Assembly (NCBI GenBank): GCA_016791285.1
Contig: JAEUMX010000252.1
Span: 1 to 22,544 of the forward strand
Source of the DNA: Burkholderiales bacterium
GTDB taxonomy: Bacteria > Pseudomonadota > Gammaproteobacteria > Burkholderiales > JAEUMW01
Length of the DNA stretch: 22,544 nucleotides
Reading direction: 5' to 3'
Shown here: positions 1-6,782 of the stretch, one piece after another
Layout: each line of letters starts with the position of its first letter
How positions within the stretch are numbered: position 1 is the stretch's first letter
Program-made: the position numbers and the translations under genes
Notes under the pieces: generated by a model
The model's database searches: none
Seen by the model: the letters and a program-made list of their open reading frames with translations, nothing else
What the model was told of the DNA's origin: nothing

Positions 1-6
1 GAAGAA

Positions 7-339
7 ATGATCGTCCTGACGCGCATGTTCGACCTGCTCGCCTGGCTGTTGCCGAGGTGCGAGCGCTTTCCCCGGCCCTATCGCGCCACGGTCACGCAGC
101 GACTCGTGGATGCAGCGCTCGACGCGCAGGAGCGGCTCTACGATGCGCAGACTGCGCGCGGCACACGGCGAATGGATTGCCTCCACGGGGCCGATGCCGC
201 GCTCGCCAGGATGCGTCTCTATCTGCGCCTCGCCCACCACTGGCGCTGGCTGAGCGACGGGCAGTATCAACATGTCAGTCGGATGGTCGCCGAAGTGGGC
301 CGACTGCTTGGCGGATGGCTGAAACAGGCCTCTGCCTGA
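7..339 (+). CDS. avd: DGR accessory protein Avd (four-helix bundle)
   Basis: Small basic, helix-rich protein of 110 residues that matches the Avd/23S-rRNA-intervening-sequence family. The recognisable pattern is an N-terminal tryptophan-leucine-proline stretch (WLLPRCERFPRPYR, residues 13-26), a central LARMRLYLRLAHHWRWLS segment and the C-terminal EVGRLLGGWLK. In characterised DGRs Avd is a pentameric, positively charged barrel that binds the reverse transcriptase and the template RNA and is needed for mutagenic cDNA synthesis. A TR/VR pair lies immediately to the right, which strongly supports the call. The gene points towards the TR, while TR and target are read leftward, so avd is convergent with them. 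The ribosome site is cut off by the window edge, and a start at codon 7 is possible. The partner reverse transcriptase is not visible and should lie left of position 1. Confidence 0.85.
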   Translation: MIVLTRMFDLLAWLLPRCERFPRPYRATVTQRLVDAALDAQERLYDAQTARGTRRMDCLHGADAALARMRLYLRLAHHWRWLSDGQYQHVSRMVAEVGRLLGGWLKQASA

Positions 340-340
340 C

Positions 341-375
341 AAGAAAAGACCCTCCCCCGCGAACGGGGGAGGGTC
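341..375 (-). terminator. Intrinsic terminator for leftward transcription from the TR
   Basis: A perfect 12-bp inverted repeat (348-359 with 364-375) closes on a CGAA tetraloop (CGAA/TTCG). On the minus strand it is followed by TTTTCTT, the layout of a Rho-independent terminator for leftward transcripts. On the plus strand no T-run follows, so it is less convincing for avd, whose stop lies 8 bp away. It would define the 3' end of the template RNA. Alternative: GC-rich stems of this kind also occur as dispersed intergenic repeats in proteobacteria. Confidence 0.6.
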
Positions 376-608
376 GGGAGGGGGGCGCCCCGGGGCCGCA
401 GCCTGGGGGGCGCTCCGCTTCGCTATATGCCCGACGGTCCACGCCCTCGGGGGCGGTCCGTGCGGACGGGACAGGCCTGCGCCATCCATCTTCCCTGCGC
501 CTCGGCCCGCGAACCGTGGTCGGCGGGCATTTCCGCAAGCGACACCGGTAAGGCTGGCGCCGCCCGGCCGCGCGTGGCAGCGCGGCGCACGCAGGGTGGA
601 TTCGATGT

Positions 609-733
609 GGGGCGCACAACACAGCCGGAAGCCGATGTCGTTGTTACGGTTGCCGGGATGGTTGTGGTTGCGGTAGGCGCAACGGCAGTTGATACGGTTG
701 TTGTTCCACGAGCCGCCGCGCAGCACCCGCGGG
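609..733 (-). repeat. DGR template repeat (TR)
   Basis: Aligns without gaps to 928-1052 at a constant offset of 319. Read on the minus strand it would encode a C-type-lectin tail of the form RVLRGGSWNNNRINC...FRLCCAP, with asparagine AAC codons at most variable sites. It holds 24 coding-strand adenines, all between 632 and 705; the outer segments 609-631 and 706-733 contain none. Fourteen of the 24 adenines differ in the VR, while only two of the 101 other positions differ. No start codon or complete gene frames it, so it is a noncoding donor template and not a second gene copy. Confidence 0.93.
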
Positions 734-774
734 CGCTCTCAGGCTGCCCCACCGGCATATGGGCCGGCTCGCGC

Positions 775-803
775 AGTATGAGCCAACGGTGATTGCGCGG
801 CAA
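775..803 (-). promoter_or_regulatory. Candidate promoter for the template RNA
   Basis: On the minus strand a TTGCCG box (798-803) and a CATACT box (775-780) are separated by 17 bp, each matching four of six sigma-70 consensus positions. Transcription would start about 35 nt before the TR. Such matches occur by chance, so this is only a candidate; it is helped by its position between the target terminator and the TR. Confidence 0.27.
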
Positions 804-821
804 CGGTCCAAGTGCGTGGCG

Positions 822-866
822 AAAAAAGCGCGCCGAGAAAACGCGCGCGGCGCGCTGCGCGCGCCG
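822..866 (-). terminator. Tandem GC hairpins after the target gene: terminator, possibly also a DGR structural element
   Basis: Two adjacent inverted repeats lie just past the target stop codon in the leftward direction. The first is an 8-bp GC stem (848-855 with 859-866) with a 3-nt loop. The second is a 6-bp stem (828-833 with 843-848) followed on the minus strand by six T residues, which is terminator-like. The two share base 848 and could compete. In several DGRs a hairpin/cruciform a few bases downstream of VR stimulates retrohoming; here the first stem begins about 60 bp after the VR end, farther than in the phage example. Confidence 0.5.
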
Positions 867-904
867 TCAGAGAACAGCAAACCAGAAGTTCAGTGATCAG
901 TGCA

Positions 905-3784
905 TCAGCGGCCAGCGGTTCTGGATGGGGGCGCACAACACAGCCGGAAGACGATGACGAGGCCACGGCTGCCGGGATGGTAGTGGTCGCGGGCGGCGCA
1001 ACGGCAGCTGATACGGTCGTCGGCCCACGAGCCGCCGCGCAGCACCCGCGGGGCATCTCTTGATCTGTCCTTTGCATCGTACTTGTTGGCGCACCATTCC
1101 CACACGTTGCCCGCCATGTCGAGGGCGTCGTAAGGCGAAGCGCCGTGAGGATAGATCCCGACCGCTGACGTTTGCTCCAACCGACTTTCGGTTTCCCAGA
1201 TGTTTGCCAAGCCGTCCTGGAAGTCACCCGGCCACGGAAATTCCCGGCCGTCGGTCCCCCGCGCCGCCTTCTCCCATTCCTGCTCGGTCGGCAGTCGCAC
1301 CTGCCATCCCCGCGGCACCTCTCTCTTTGCGCGCAGCCGGGCATCCAGCCACCTGCAGAACGCCATAGCCTCGTACCATGAGACCGTCTCCCGCGGATGG
1401 TTGGCGCAGCTCCAGCGCGGACGGTCCGGTGTCATCCGTTCCAGTCCTTCCCACCACTCGTCCGTTTCGTAGCCACGGTCGTCGATGAAACACTGGAACT
1501 GGGCATTGGTGATCGGGAACCGCGCGATGCGGAAGGCATGGAGCGCGATCTGCTCCGCCGGATCGCCGTACTGGAACCTGCCTTCGGGAACGTCGACCCA
1601 AGCGATGACCGGCAGCCCGTCGCGAACGCCCACACCCGTCCGGTCGTCGAGCCCCAGTTGTCCCAGCGTTCGCCACAGGTGGGCGCGCTCGGGCGGTTTC
1701 AGGTGTTGCAAGGCGTGCTCACAGGCTGCGCGTAGCGGCGCGGCAAAGCGTTGCAGGTTCCACCCCCTGCCGTGGGCCACTTCCAGGCAGTCGGCCAGCA
1801 ACAGGGCGGGGTTGGGATCAGACACCAGGCGCTCCGCTTCGAAGTGTTGCAGCAACGGCGCGTAGCCCTCCACGGCGCTCTCCGGCGATTCCTGGTCGGC
1901 GATGGCGCAGAACAGAAAGGTGAGTGTGCGGTGCCACCTTGGGGTCGCGGCGTGACGTGCGAGCAAGTCCTGCGGCTTCTCGCGGAGATGCCGCAGCCGC
2001 ACGGCGGCGAAGAACTCCTGGAAGCTCAGGTGGTAGAAGGAGGCACGCCTGTTGGCGCGGGGCAGCAGCAGCCCCGAATTGGACAGGAGGTCCTCCCGCC
2101 GTTCGGCCGCGTCTATAGCACCGCCCTCGGTGGTGCTGTCGCTTTGCGAGAGCGCGGCGAGGATGCGGTCGATTTCGTCGATGCTCGCTTCGGGGCTGGT
2201 TCGCGGTCGCTCCTTCGTGCCTCGATGCATTCCGAGCGCTACCGCGGCGAGGCGCAGCCGTGCCCGGTCGCGCTCGTTCTCGCTGAGGTAGCGTTTGTGC
2301 AGCACCTGGTCCACCACGGTGTCGTAGAGGCGGTAGAAATCCCTGGGCAGCCGCTGACCCTCATCGTACTTGACGCAAAGCGCCGTGAGCAGCATCGGGT
2401 TCGTGCGCAGCTGGTCGAGGTCGGTTCGCTCGTCGAGGTGCGCAATGAGACCGCTCGCCTTTTCTTCGTCGCGACGCGGGTCGGCCGCCGCATACCAGCG
2501 GCGAATGAAGGTTTCCTGCAGGGGACGTGGCAGCTCTGATAAGGTCAGCTCTCGCAGGCCGAGGCGTTGGCGATCGGTCGCCGTGAGGCCGTAGGGGCGG
2601 CTGGTGAGGAGTACACGGTTGCCGGCCCTGAGCCATTCGGGCAATGCGTCGGCGAGCCCGGTCAACAGGTTGAGCCGAGGCCGGTGCGGGCCGAGCATTT
2701 CCGGAACCTCGTCCACGCCATCCAGGATGAGCAGACAGTGGCCCTCCATCACTTCTTGCCGCCACACCTCCGGCGTGAGGCCCCCAGGCGTGGTCGCAGC
2801 CAGCCAGCACGCGAGCGCCTCTTCGAGCTGGGCACGTGTCCAGTGGCCGTTCCCCGCAAGGCAGGCGGGTTGACCGGCCCACTCGCGCAGGCGGCAGAGA
2901 AAGGGGAAGCGGCTGCGCAGCGAGTCAGGGAGTACTTCCTCGAACTCGTCGGGTGCTCCGATCGGATGGTCCGGGAGGGACCCCGTGGCAACCGTCAATG
3001 CCAGCCAGCGGCAGAACGTGGATTTTCCGGCGCCAGGTGCACCCGGGACATAGAGCGATTCGTCACCCAGGCGGTGAAGCAGCAGATCGTGCTGTCGCTC
3101 ACGGCCGAAGGACCCCTTCTCCGACCCGCGCTTGTCGTCGACTTTGGCCGCGGTAAGCGCAGGAACGTAGACCTGTCCGAGCCGCACGTTTGCCGTTTCC
3201 TTGGGATCCAGCCCAAGCAGGTCGACGCTCTCACACTCGCGTCGAAGCCAATCGAGGTATCCCGCGCGAATCAACGCGTTGGACGAGCGGTCGTTCGTAC
3301 CGGTCCGCAGTTCATGGTTGCGTAGCGCCTCGTGCACAACGTTGACGATCGTTTCCGGTGTCGTGAATAGCGCCGTCCCATGCTTGAGTCCGACCTGCTG
3401 GCGGAACTTCCCGATCTTCGACGATAGCTTCAGCGCGCGGGTATCGATCCACTTGGGCGGCCACGGATGCTCGCCGTCCAGCATGAAGGCGAAGCACGGT
3501 TTGCCCTCACGCACGGCTCGTTCGTATTCCAGCTGTGTGATCGAAAGCTTCTTCGGATTGTCCTTCGGCGGGCAAAACCCGTAGCGTAGAGCGAGTATCA
3601 ACACGTAGTAGTCGCATTGCGCAACGTCCTCCAGGCACTTGTCCTGTGGGCGCTCGTCGAAGGCCGGGTACTTCTCCATGCATTCCACGTCGTACTGGGC
3701 GCGCTCCAGCGCGACCTTCACTGCTTTTCGGTGTTCGACGAGATCCACATAGGTGGAGGACACGTACACCCGGTTCTTGTTCAT
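905..3784 (-). CDS. DGR target: DUF4062 - NACHT NTPase - FGE-sulfatase/C-type-lectin protein
   Basis: A 959-residue NLR-like protein. Residues 2 to about 90 are DUF4062, opening with VYVSSTYVDL; this placement selects the ATG at 3784 over an upstream TTG (3859). A STAND/NACHT module follows: P-loop GAPGAGKST (248-256), Walker B LLILDGVDE (351-359), TSRPYG (394-399) and the HLSFQEFFAA helix (585-594) typical of NACHT winged-helix regions. Residues ~725-950 are an FGE-sulfatase domain (RLPTEQEWEKAARG, MAGNVWEWC, RGGSW), the fold most often diversified by DGRs. The VR encodes residues ~912-952, and twelve of these differ from the TR: 921-923, 926, 931, 933, 935, 939, 941-943 and 945. Family knowledge suggests ligand binding by the lectin fold, NTP-driven oligomerisation and signalling through DUF4062, probably in phage defence or another conflict. 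That role is inference. Four cysteines (927, 929, 949, 950) flank the variable sites. Confidence 0.93.
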   Translation of the reverse strand: MNKNRVYVSSTYVDLVEHRKAVKVALERAQYDVECMEKYPAFDERPQDKCLEDVAQCDYYVLILALRYGFCPPKDNPKKLSITQLEYERAVREGKPCFAFMLDGEHPWPPKWIDTRALKLSSKIGKFRQQVGLKHGTALFTTPETIVNVVHEALRNHELRTGTNDRSSNALIRAGYLDWLRRECESVDLLGLDPKETANVRLGQVYVPALTAAKVDDKRGSEKGSFGRERQHDLLLHRLGDESLYVPGAPGAGKSTFCRWLALTVATGSLPDHPIGAPDEFEEVLPDSLRSRFPFLCRLREWAGQPACLAGNGHWTRAQLEEALACWLAATTPGGLTPEVWRQEVMEGHCLLILDGVDEVPEMLGPHRPRLNLLTGLADALPEWLRAGNRVLLTSRPYGLTATDRQRLGLRELTLSELPRPLQETFIRRWYAAADPRRDEEKASGLIAHLDERTDLDQLRTNPMLLTALCVKYDEGQRLPRDFYRLYDTVVDQVLHKRYLSENERDRARLRLAAVALGMHRGTKERPRTSPEASIDEIDRILAALSQSDSTTEGGAIDAAERREDLLSNSGLLLPRANRRASFYHLSFQEFFAAVRLRHLREKPQDLLARHAATPRWHRTLTFLFCAIADQESPESAVEGYAPLLQHFEAERLVSDPNPALLLADCLEVAHGRGWNLQRFAAPLRAACEHALQHLKPPERAHLWRTLGQLGLDDRTGVGVRDGLPVIAWVDVPEGRFQYGDPAEQIALHAFRIARFPITNAQFQCFIDDRGYETDEWWEGLERMTPDRPRWSCANHPRETVSWYEAMAFCRWLDARLRAKREVPRGWQVRLPTEQEWEKAARGTDGREFPWPGDFQDGLANIWETESRLEQTSAVGIYPHGASPYDALDMAGNVWEWCANKYDAKDRSRDAPRVLRGGSWADDRISCRCAARDHYHPGSRGLVIVFRLCCAPPSRTAGR
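928..950 (-). promoter_or_regulatory. Likely initiation-of-mutagenic-homing (IMH) segment
   Basis: This is the coding-strand 3' end of the VR: 23 bp identical to TR 609-631, GC-rich and free of coding-strand adenines. Position and composition match the IMH element that marks where retrohoming starts. It encodes FRLCCAP. The TR counterpart is identical over these bases, so any IMH versus IMH* difference must lie outside them; similarity stops sharply at 927/608. Confidence 0.5.
928..1052 (-). repeat. DGR variable repeat (VR) in the target gene
   Basis: Acceptor repeat at the 3' end of the target coding region, pairing with the TR at 609-733. The 16 mismatches, read on the coding strand with TR first, comprise eight A-to-G, three A-to-T, three A-to-C and two changes at non-adenine positions (951 and 994). 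They cluster between 951 and 1024 and change 12 residues on the predicted ligand face of the lectin fold. The outer 23 bp and 28 bp are identical to the TR. The target stop codon (905-907) lies only about 20 bp past the repeat. Confidence 0.93.
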
Positions 3785-3820
3785 GGCATGAGCGGAAGCC
3801 TGTTGTCGCGATCGTGGGGC

Positions 3821-3849
3821 AATATCGCATGCGACTCGAACGGCAGCAA
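3821..3849 (-). promoter_or_regulatory. Candidate promoter of the DGR target gene
   Basis: Within the 147-bp gap between the second Hsp70 gene and the target ATG, the minus strand has TTGCTG (3844-3849) and GATATT (3821-3826) separated by 17 bp. This would give a leader of about 30 nt. Both boxes are four-of-six matches. No terminator is visible in the gap, so the target may also be read from the upstream chaperone genes. Confidence 0.27.
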
Positions 3850-3931
3850 GAGCCGTCAAGGCAAGCCGTTGGGATCAGCGTTTCCGGTGTTTCCAGACAG
3901 CAGACAGCGCTGGCAGCTGCCCGCCTCGCGC

Positions 3932-6745
3932 CTACGCCAGCCGCAACCCGGCCGGCAACTGCTCGCCGAAGAGATCGTTGCGGTCGGCCGCAGATACTTC
4001 GCGGTGCTCCAGCACGCTCTCGATCTGCTCTTCTTTCGCGCCCGCCTGCTTCAGTTTCGCGACGACGCGCGGACGCAGCGCATCGTGGATGTCGAGCAGC
4101 CGCTCGTTGGTGCGCCGGCACGCGGCGGCGAACACGGCTGCCAGCGGCCGCAGCTGCGGCTCGCTCCAGTCGAGCGGTTCGACCCGCGCAAAGCAGTGTT
4201 CCACTACCGACGGGGACACGACCGTGTCCGCAAAGGTGTAAAGCGGTACTCTGCCGAGCACCCGCGCCAGCGCCCAGAAGACGTGCGACTGGTTGATCGC
4301 CTTGCCGCGCCGAACCAGATCCAGCAGCCACTCGGCGAGCTCGACCTTGCGTTGCGGCTCGACGCGCTCCAGGCTGCCGAGCAGACGCGTGCCTTCGACG
4401 AACTCCGCCGCGGAGCGTTTGAGATGAGGCAGCGCGGCGGCGAACAGTCGTTCCTGTTCCGCGGCGGGGATGCCGCCCGCGGCGCGGCGCCACATCATCC
4501 ACCAGTTCGACTGCGCGCTCTTCTCTTTCTTGTGCACGAGGCCGAGATCGAAGCACTCCCACAATTGCATGACGCGCCAATGGTCGAGGTCCGTGCCATA
4601 GCCCGGCCGCAACACGAAGCCCGCCAGATAGAGCCAGGCGTTCTCGTGCGCGAGCGAGCGGCCGCGCCGCGTGATGCCGGGATGAATCGCCGGCCACAGT
4701 GCTCGCAGCAGGGGCACGTTCCAGCGGTGACGCTCCTGCCCCAGGATGCGCTCCAGATCGCGCACCAGCGATTTCGCCTTGTGCGAGGCATCGAGCGACT
4801 GCTTGCCTCCGAAGAAGAGCGCGCAGTGGGCGCCCGCAGCCTCGATCGCCTCCGGCCGGACCCCGGGCGAGTCGCGCTTGCCCCGCTCGGCGGCGGGATC
4901 GCTGCCGTCGACCGGCTGGCGCAGGTTGAACGCGAGCTCCCAACTGCGTCCCGACTCGGGGTTGACCAGCGCGAGCTGCAGCGCGCCGAGCTCGGTCAAG
5001 CGTGCTTCGACCCGCACGCCTATCGACTGCCTTGCCGCCGTGCGCGGATTGAACCGCTCGTCATCGAGCATGAGCGTCGTCTGCAGCGTCGGCAGCGGGT
5101 GAAAGACATTCGGGTCGAGCGGCACCAGCGTGCCTGCCGCATCGTCCGGCCGCCGGTTCGAGGTGTAGGCGGCGAAGCGCACCGGGCGATTGACGAGCAG
5201 GTCGAACGCGGGCTCGGTGAGCTCGATCGCACTGCCTTCCTCGACACCCTTCGGCAGCACGCAGACCAGCCGCGGTGCCGCGTCCGCCGCTTCGCGCTCG
5301 ATCTCGAGATACACGCCATGCGGGTAGCCGCCTCGGATGCGCTCGTGCGCGCCCTCCGGCAGCGCGGCGAAGCGCGCGGCCCCCTGGGCGATGGCGAGGC
5401 TCATGTCGCCAAGCGCAAGGTGCGTCGGCCGCCGATCTTGCCATGCTTCGATGACGGCGAGCAGGCGCTCCTGAATGGCGCGCGGACGCAGCGTGCCGCC
5501 GGCAAGAAGCACTGCATCCACCTCGCGGCCGTCCAGAAACGCGGCGAGGTGCCGACTGATGGCGGAATCGACGGCGTACGGAAGTCCGATCTCGCGCAGG
5601 CCGGACTTGCGTCCGAGCGGCACTGCGTCGCTCGGGCAGGAGGGGAAGAATCCCTCCAGCACGATGTCCCGGATCTCGCCACGCGTCACGGTCGCGTCGA
5701 GCGCGGCGGCGAAGAGACTGGTGCCGTCGCCAGGCAGTGCGACGTGGCAGACTTCGAGCGCATCGCCGTCGGCATCGAGGACACGCTCCTTCAGCGAACG
5801 TGCCTGCGGCACGAGATGACTCCACTGGCTGCGCGACAGTCGCTCGTCGCTGTCGGGCTTCAGCATCCGCTCGAGCGCGTGCGCCAGCGCAAGGTCGATG
5901 TTGTCGCCGCCGAGCAGGAGGTGGTCGCTCACGGCGATGCGCTCGATCGCGGGTCGATCTGCCGCGGTGCGCACCGGTGCGATCCGGAACAGGCTGAAGT
6001 CGGTGGTGCCGCCGCCCACGTCGCACACGAGCACGGTCTGCGGCTGCGCCGCGATGGCCGGCAGACATTCGAGCAGCGGTGCGCCGGGAGCACGGGCGGT
6101 GCCTGACGGCGCGTCGAGCCAGGCATAGAAGGCAGCCTGCGGCTCCTCGAGTAGCCTGGCCGCGGTCGGGTAGCCGGCCATCTGCGCCGCCATGCGCGTG
6201 AGCTGTTGCGCGCCTTCGTCGAACGAAGCCGGTACCGTGATGACGATGCGCTGCGCCACGAACGCGCTGCCGGTGTCCTCGCGCGCGAACGCGTGGTCCC
6301 AGGCCGCCTTGAGATAACCGAGATAGGCCGAGCTCGCCTCGACCGGCGACAGCCTGAGCTCGGTGGGAATCTCCTCCGAGGCGAACGGCAGCATCTGCGC
6401 TTCGCGGTCGACGCCCGCGTGCGCCAGCCACGACTTGGCGGAGTGAATCACCCGATCCGGCAGTGCCGTCATCTGCTCGCGCGCGAAGGCGCCGATCACG
6501 TAGCCCGCGCTCTCGTCGGCGGTCTTCGCGCTGAACGGATCGAGCTCGCCCTGGTCGAGCTCGGCCGCGGTCGGGTAGTAAAAAAACGACGGCAGCAGCG
6601 GGCTCTCGACGATCGTTCGCAGCGACCTCAACTGCGGGATCCGTAGTGTCTCGACGCCGCCGTGTCCCGGCCGCAGATCGACGTACGCGAGCGTGCAGTT
6701 GGTCGTGCCGAGATCGATGCCGATGGCGTAACGGGCGGCGCTCAT
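3932..6745 (-). CDS. Hsp70-family protein with long C-terminal extension (DUF3731-like)
   Basis: A 937-residue atypical Hsp70. The ATPase domain has the phosphate-1 loop IGIDLGTTNCT (8-18), connect-1 region around EEPQAAFYAW (200-209), phosphate-2 CDVGGGTTD (241-249) and adenosine motif LLAGGTLRP (413-421). A diverged substrate-binding region follows to about residue 610. Residues ~640-925 form a helical, tryptophan-rich extension (RALWPAIHPGITRRGRSLAH, then LAGFVLRPGYGTDLDHW), which I take to be the DUF3731 domain found on such Hsp70s. ATG at 6745 is chosen because it precedes the ATPase start directly; the longer frame adds 37 low-complexity residues. It begins 37 bp after the stop of the upstream Hsp70 gene, so the two are probably co-transcribed. 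Substrates are unknown. The canonical DnaK C-terminal EEVD-type tail is absent. Confidence 0.9.
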   Translation of the reverse strand: MSAARYAIGIDLGTTNCTLAYVDLRPGHGGVETLRIPQLRSLRTIVESPLLPSFFYYPTAAELDQGELDPFSAKTADESAGYVIGAFAREQMTALPDRVIHSAKSWLAHAGVDREAQMLPFASEEIPTELRLSPVEASSAYLGYLKAAWDHAFAREDTGSAFVAQRIVITVPASFDEGAQQLTRMAAQMAGYPTAARLLEEPQAAFYAWLDAPSGTARAPGAPLLECLPAIAAQPQTVLVCDVGGGTTDFSLFRIAPVRTAADRPAIERIAVSDHLLLGGDNIDLALAHALERMLKPDSDERLSRSQWSHLVPQARSLKERVLDADGDALEVCHVALPGDGTSLFAAALDATVTRGEIRDIVLEGFFPSCPSDAVPLGRKSGLREIGLPYAVDSAISRHLAAFLDGREVDAVLLAGGTLRPRAIQERLLAVIEAWQDRRPTHLALGDMSLAIAQGAARFAALPEGAHERIRGGYPHGVYLEIEREAADAAPRLVCVLPKGVEEGSAIELTEPAFDLLVNRPVRFAAYTSNRRPDDAAGTLVPLDPNVFHPLPTLQTTLMLDDERFNPRTAARQSIGVRVEARLTELGALQLALVNPESGRSWELAFNLRQPVDGSDPAAERGKRDSPGVRPEAIEAAGAHCALFFGGKQSLDASHKAKSLVRDLERILGQERHRWNVPLLRALWPAIHPGITRRGRSLAHENAWLYLAGFVLRPGYGTDLDHWRVMQLWECFDLGLVHKKEKSAQSNWWMMWRRAAGGIPAAEQERLFAAALPHLKRSAAEFVEGTRLLGSLERVEPQRKVELAEWLLDLVRRGKAINQSHVFWALARVLGRVPLYTFADTVVSPSVVEHCFARVEPLDWSEPQLRPLAAVFAAACRRTNERLLDIHDALRPRVVAKLKQAGAKEEQIESVLEHREVSAADRNDLFGEQLPAGLRLA

Positions 6746-6782
6746 CGCGGGCCGCTTGGCAGCATCGCGCCGGCGCGGTCGT

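Larger units (their letters stand above)
341..768 (-). ncRNA. Predicted DGR template RNA (TR plus 3' spacer)
   Basis: Inferred transcript running leftward from a candidate promoter just right of the TR to the hairpin terminator beside avd. It contains the TR (609-733) and about 230 nt of downstream GC-rich, noncoding spacer (376-608). In the Bordetella phage DGR the segment downstream of TR is required in the RNA for priming and Avd/RT binding, and this spacer is in the equivalent position. No conserved gene is seen in 376-608; its open frames are arginine/proline-rich shadows. The 5' end is uncertain, and the RNA could instead be made by read-through from the target gene. Confidence 0.4.

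Noticed and set aside
609..733. TR as a decayed duplicate of the target gene end
   Set aside because: Random decay would not place 14 of 16 differences at adenines, nor leave both flanks identical and similarity ending sharply at 125 bp.
423..803. Short open frames covering the TR region on both strands
   Set aside because: They read the TR in the wrong frame (Thr/Ala runs). The TR is better explained as a noncoding donor template.
3507..4943. 478-residue Arg/Ala-rich minus-strand frame, with a similar one at 5061-6431
   Set aside because: Out-of-frame shadows of the Hsp70 gene on the same strand; low complexity and no start signals.
3617..6106. 829-residue plus-strand open frame, with a similar one at 7509-9401
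   Set aside because: Both are antisense to Hsp70 genes whose ATPase motifs are clear on the minus strand.
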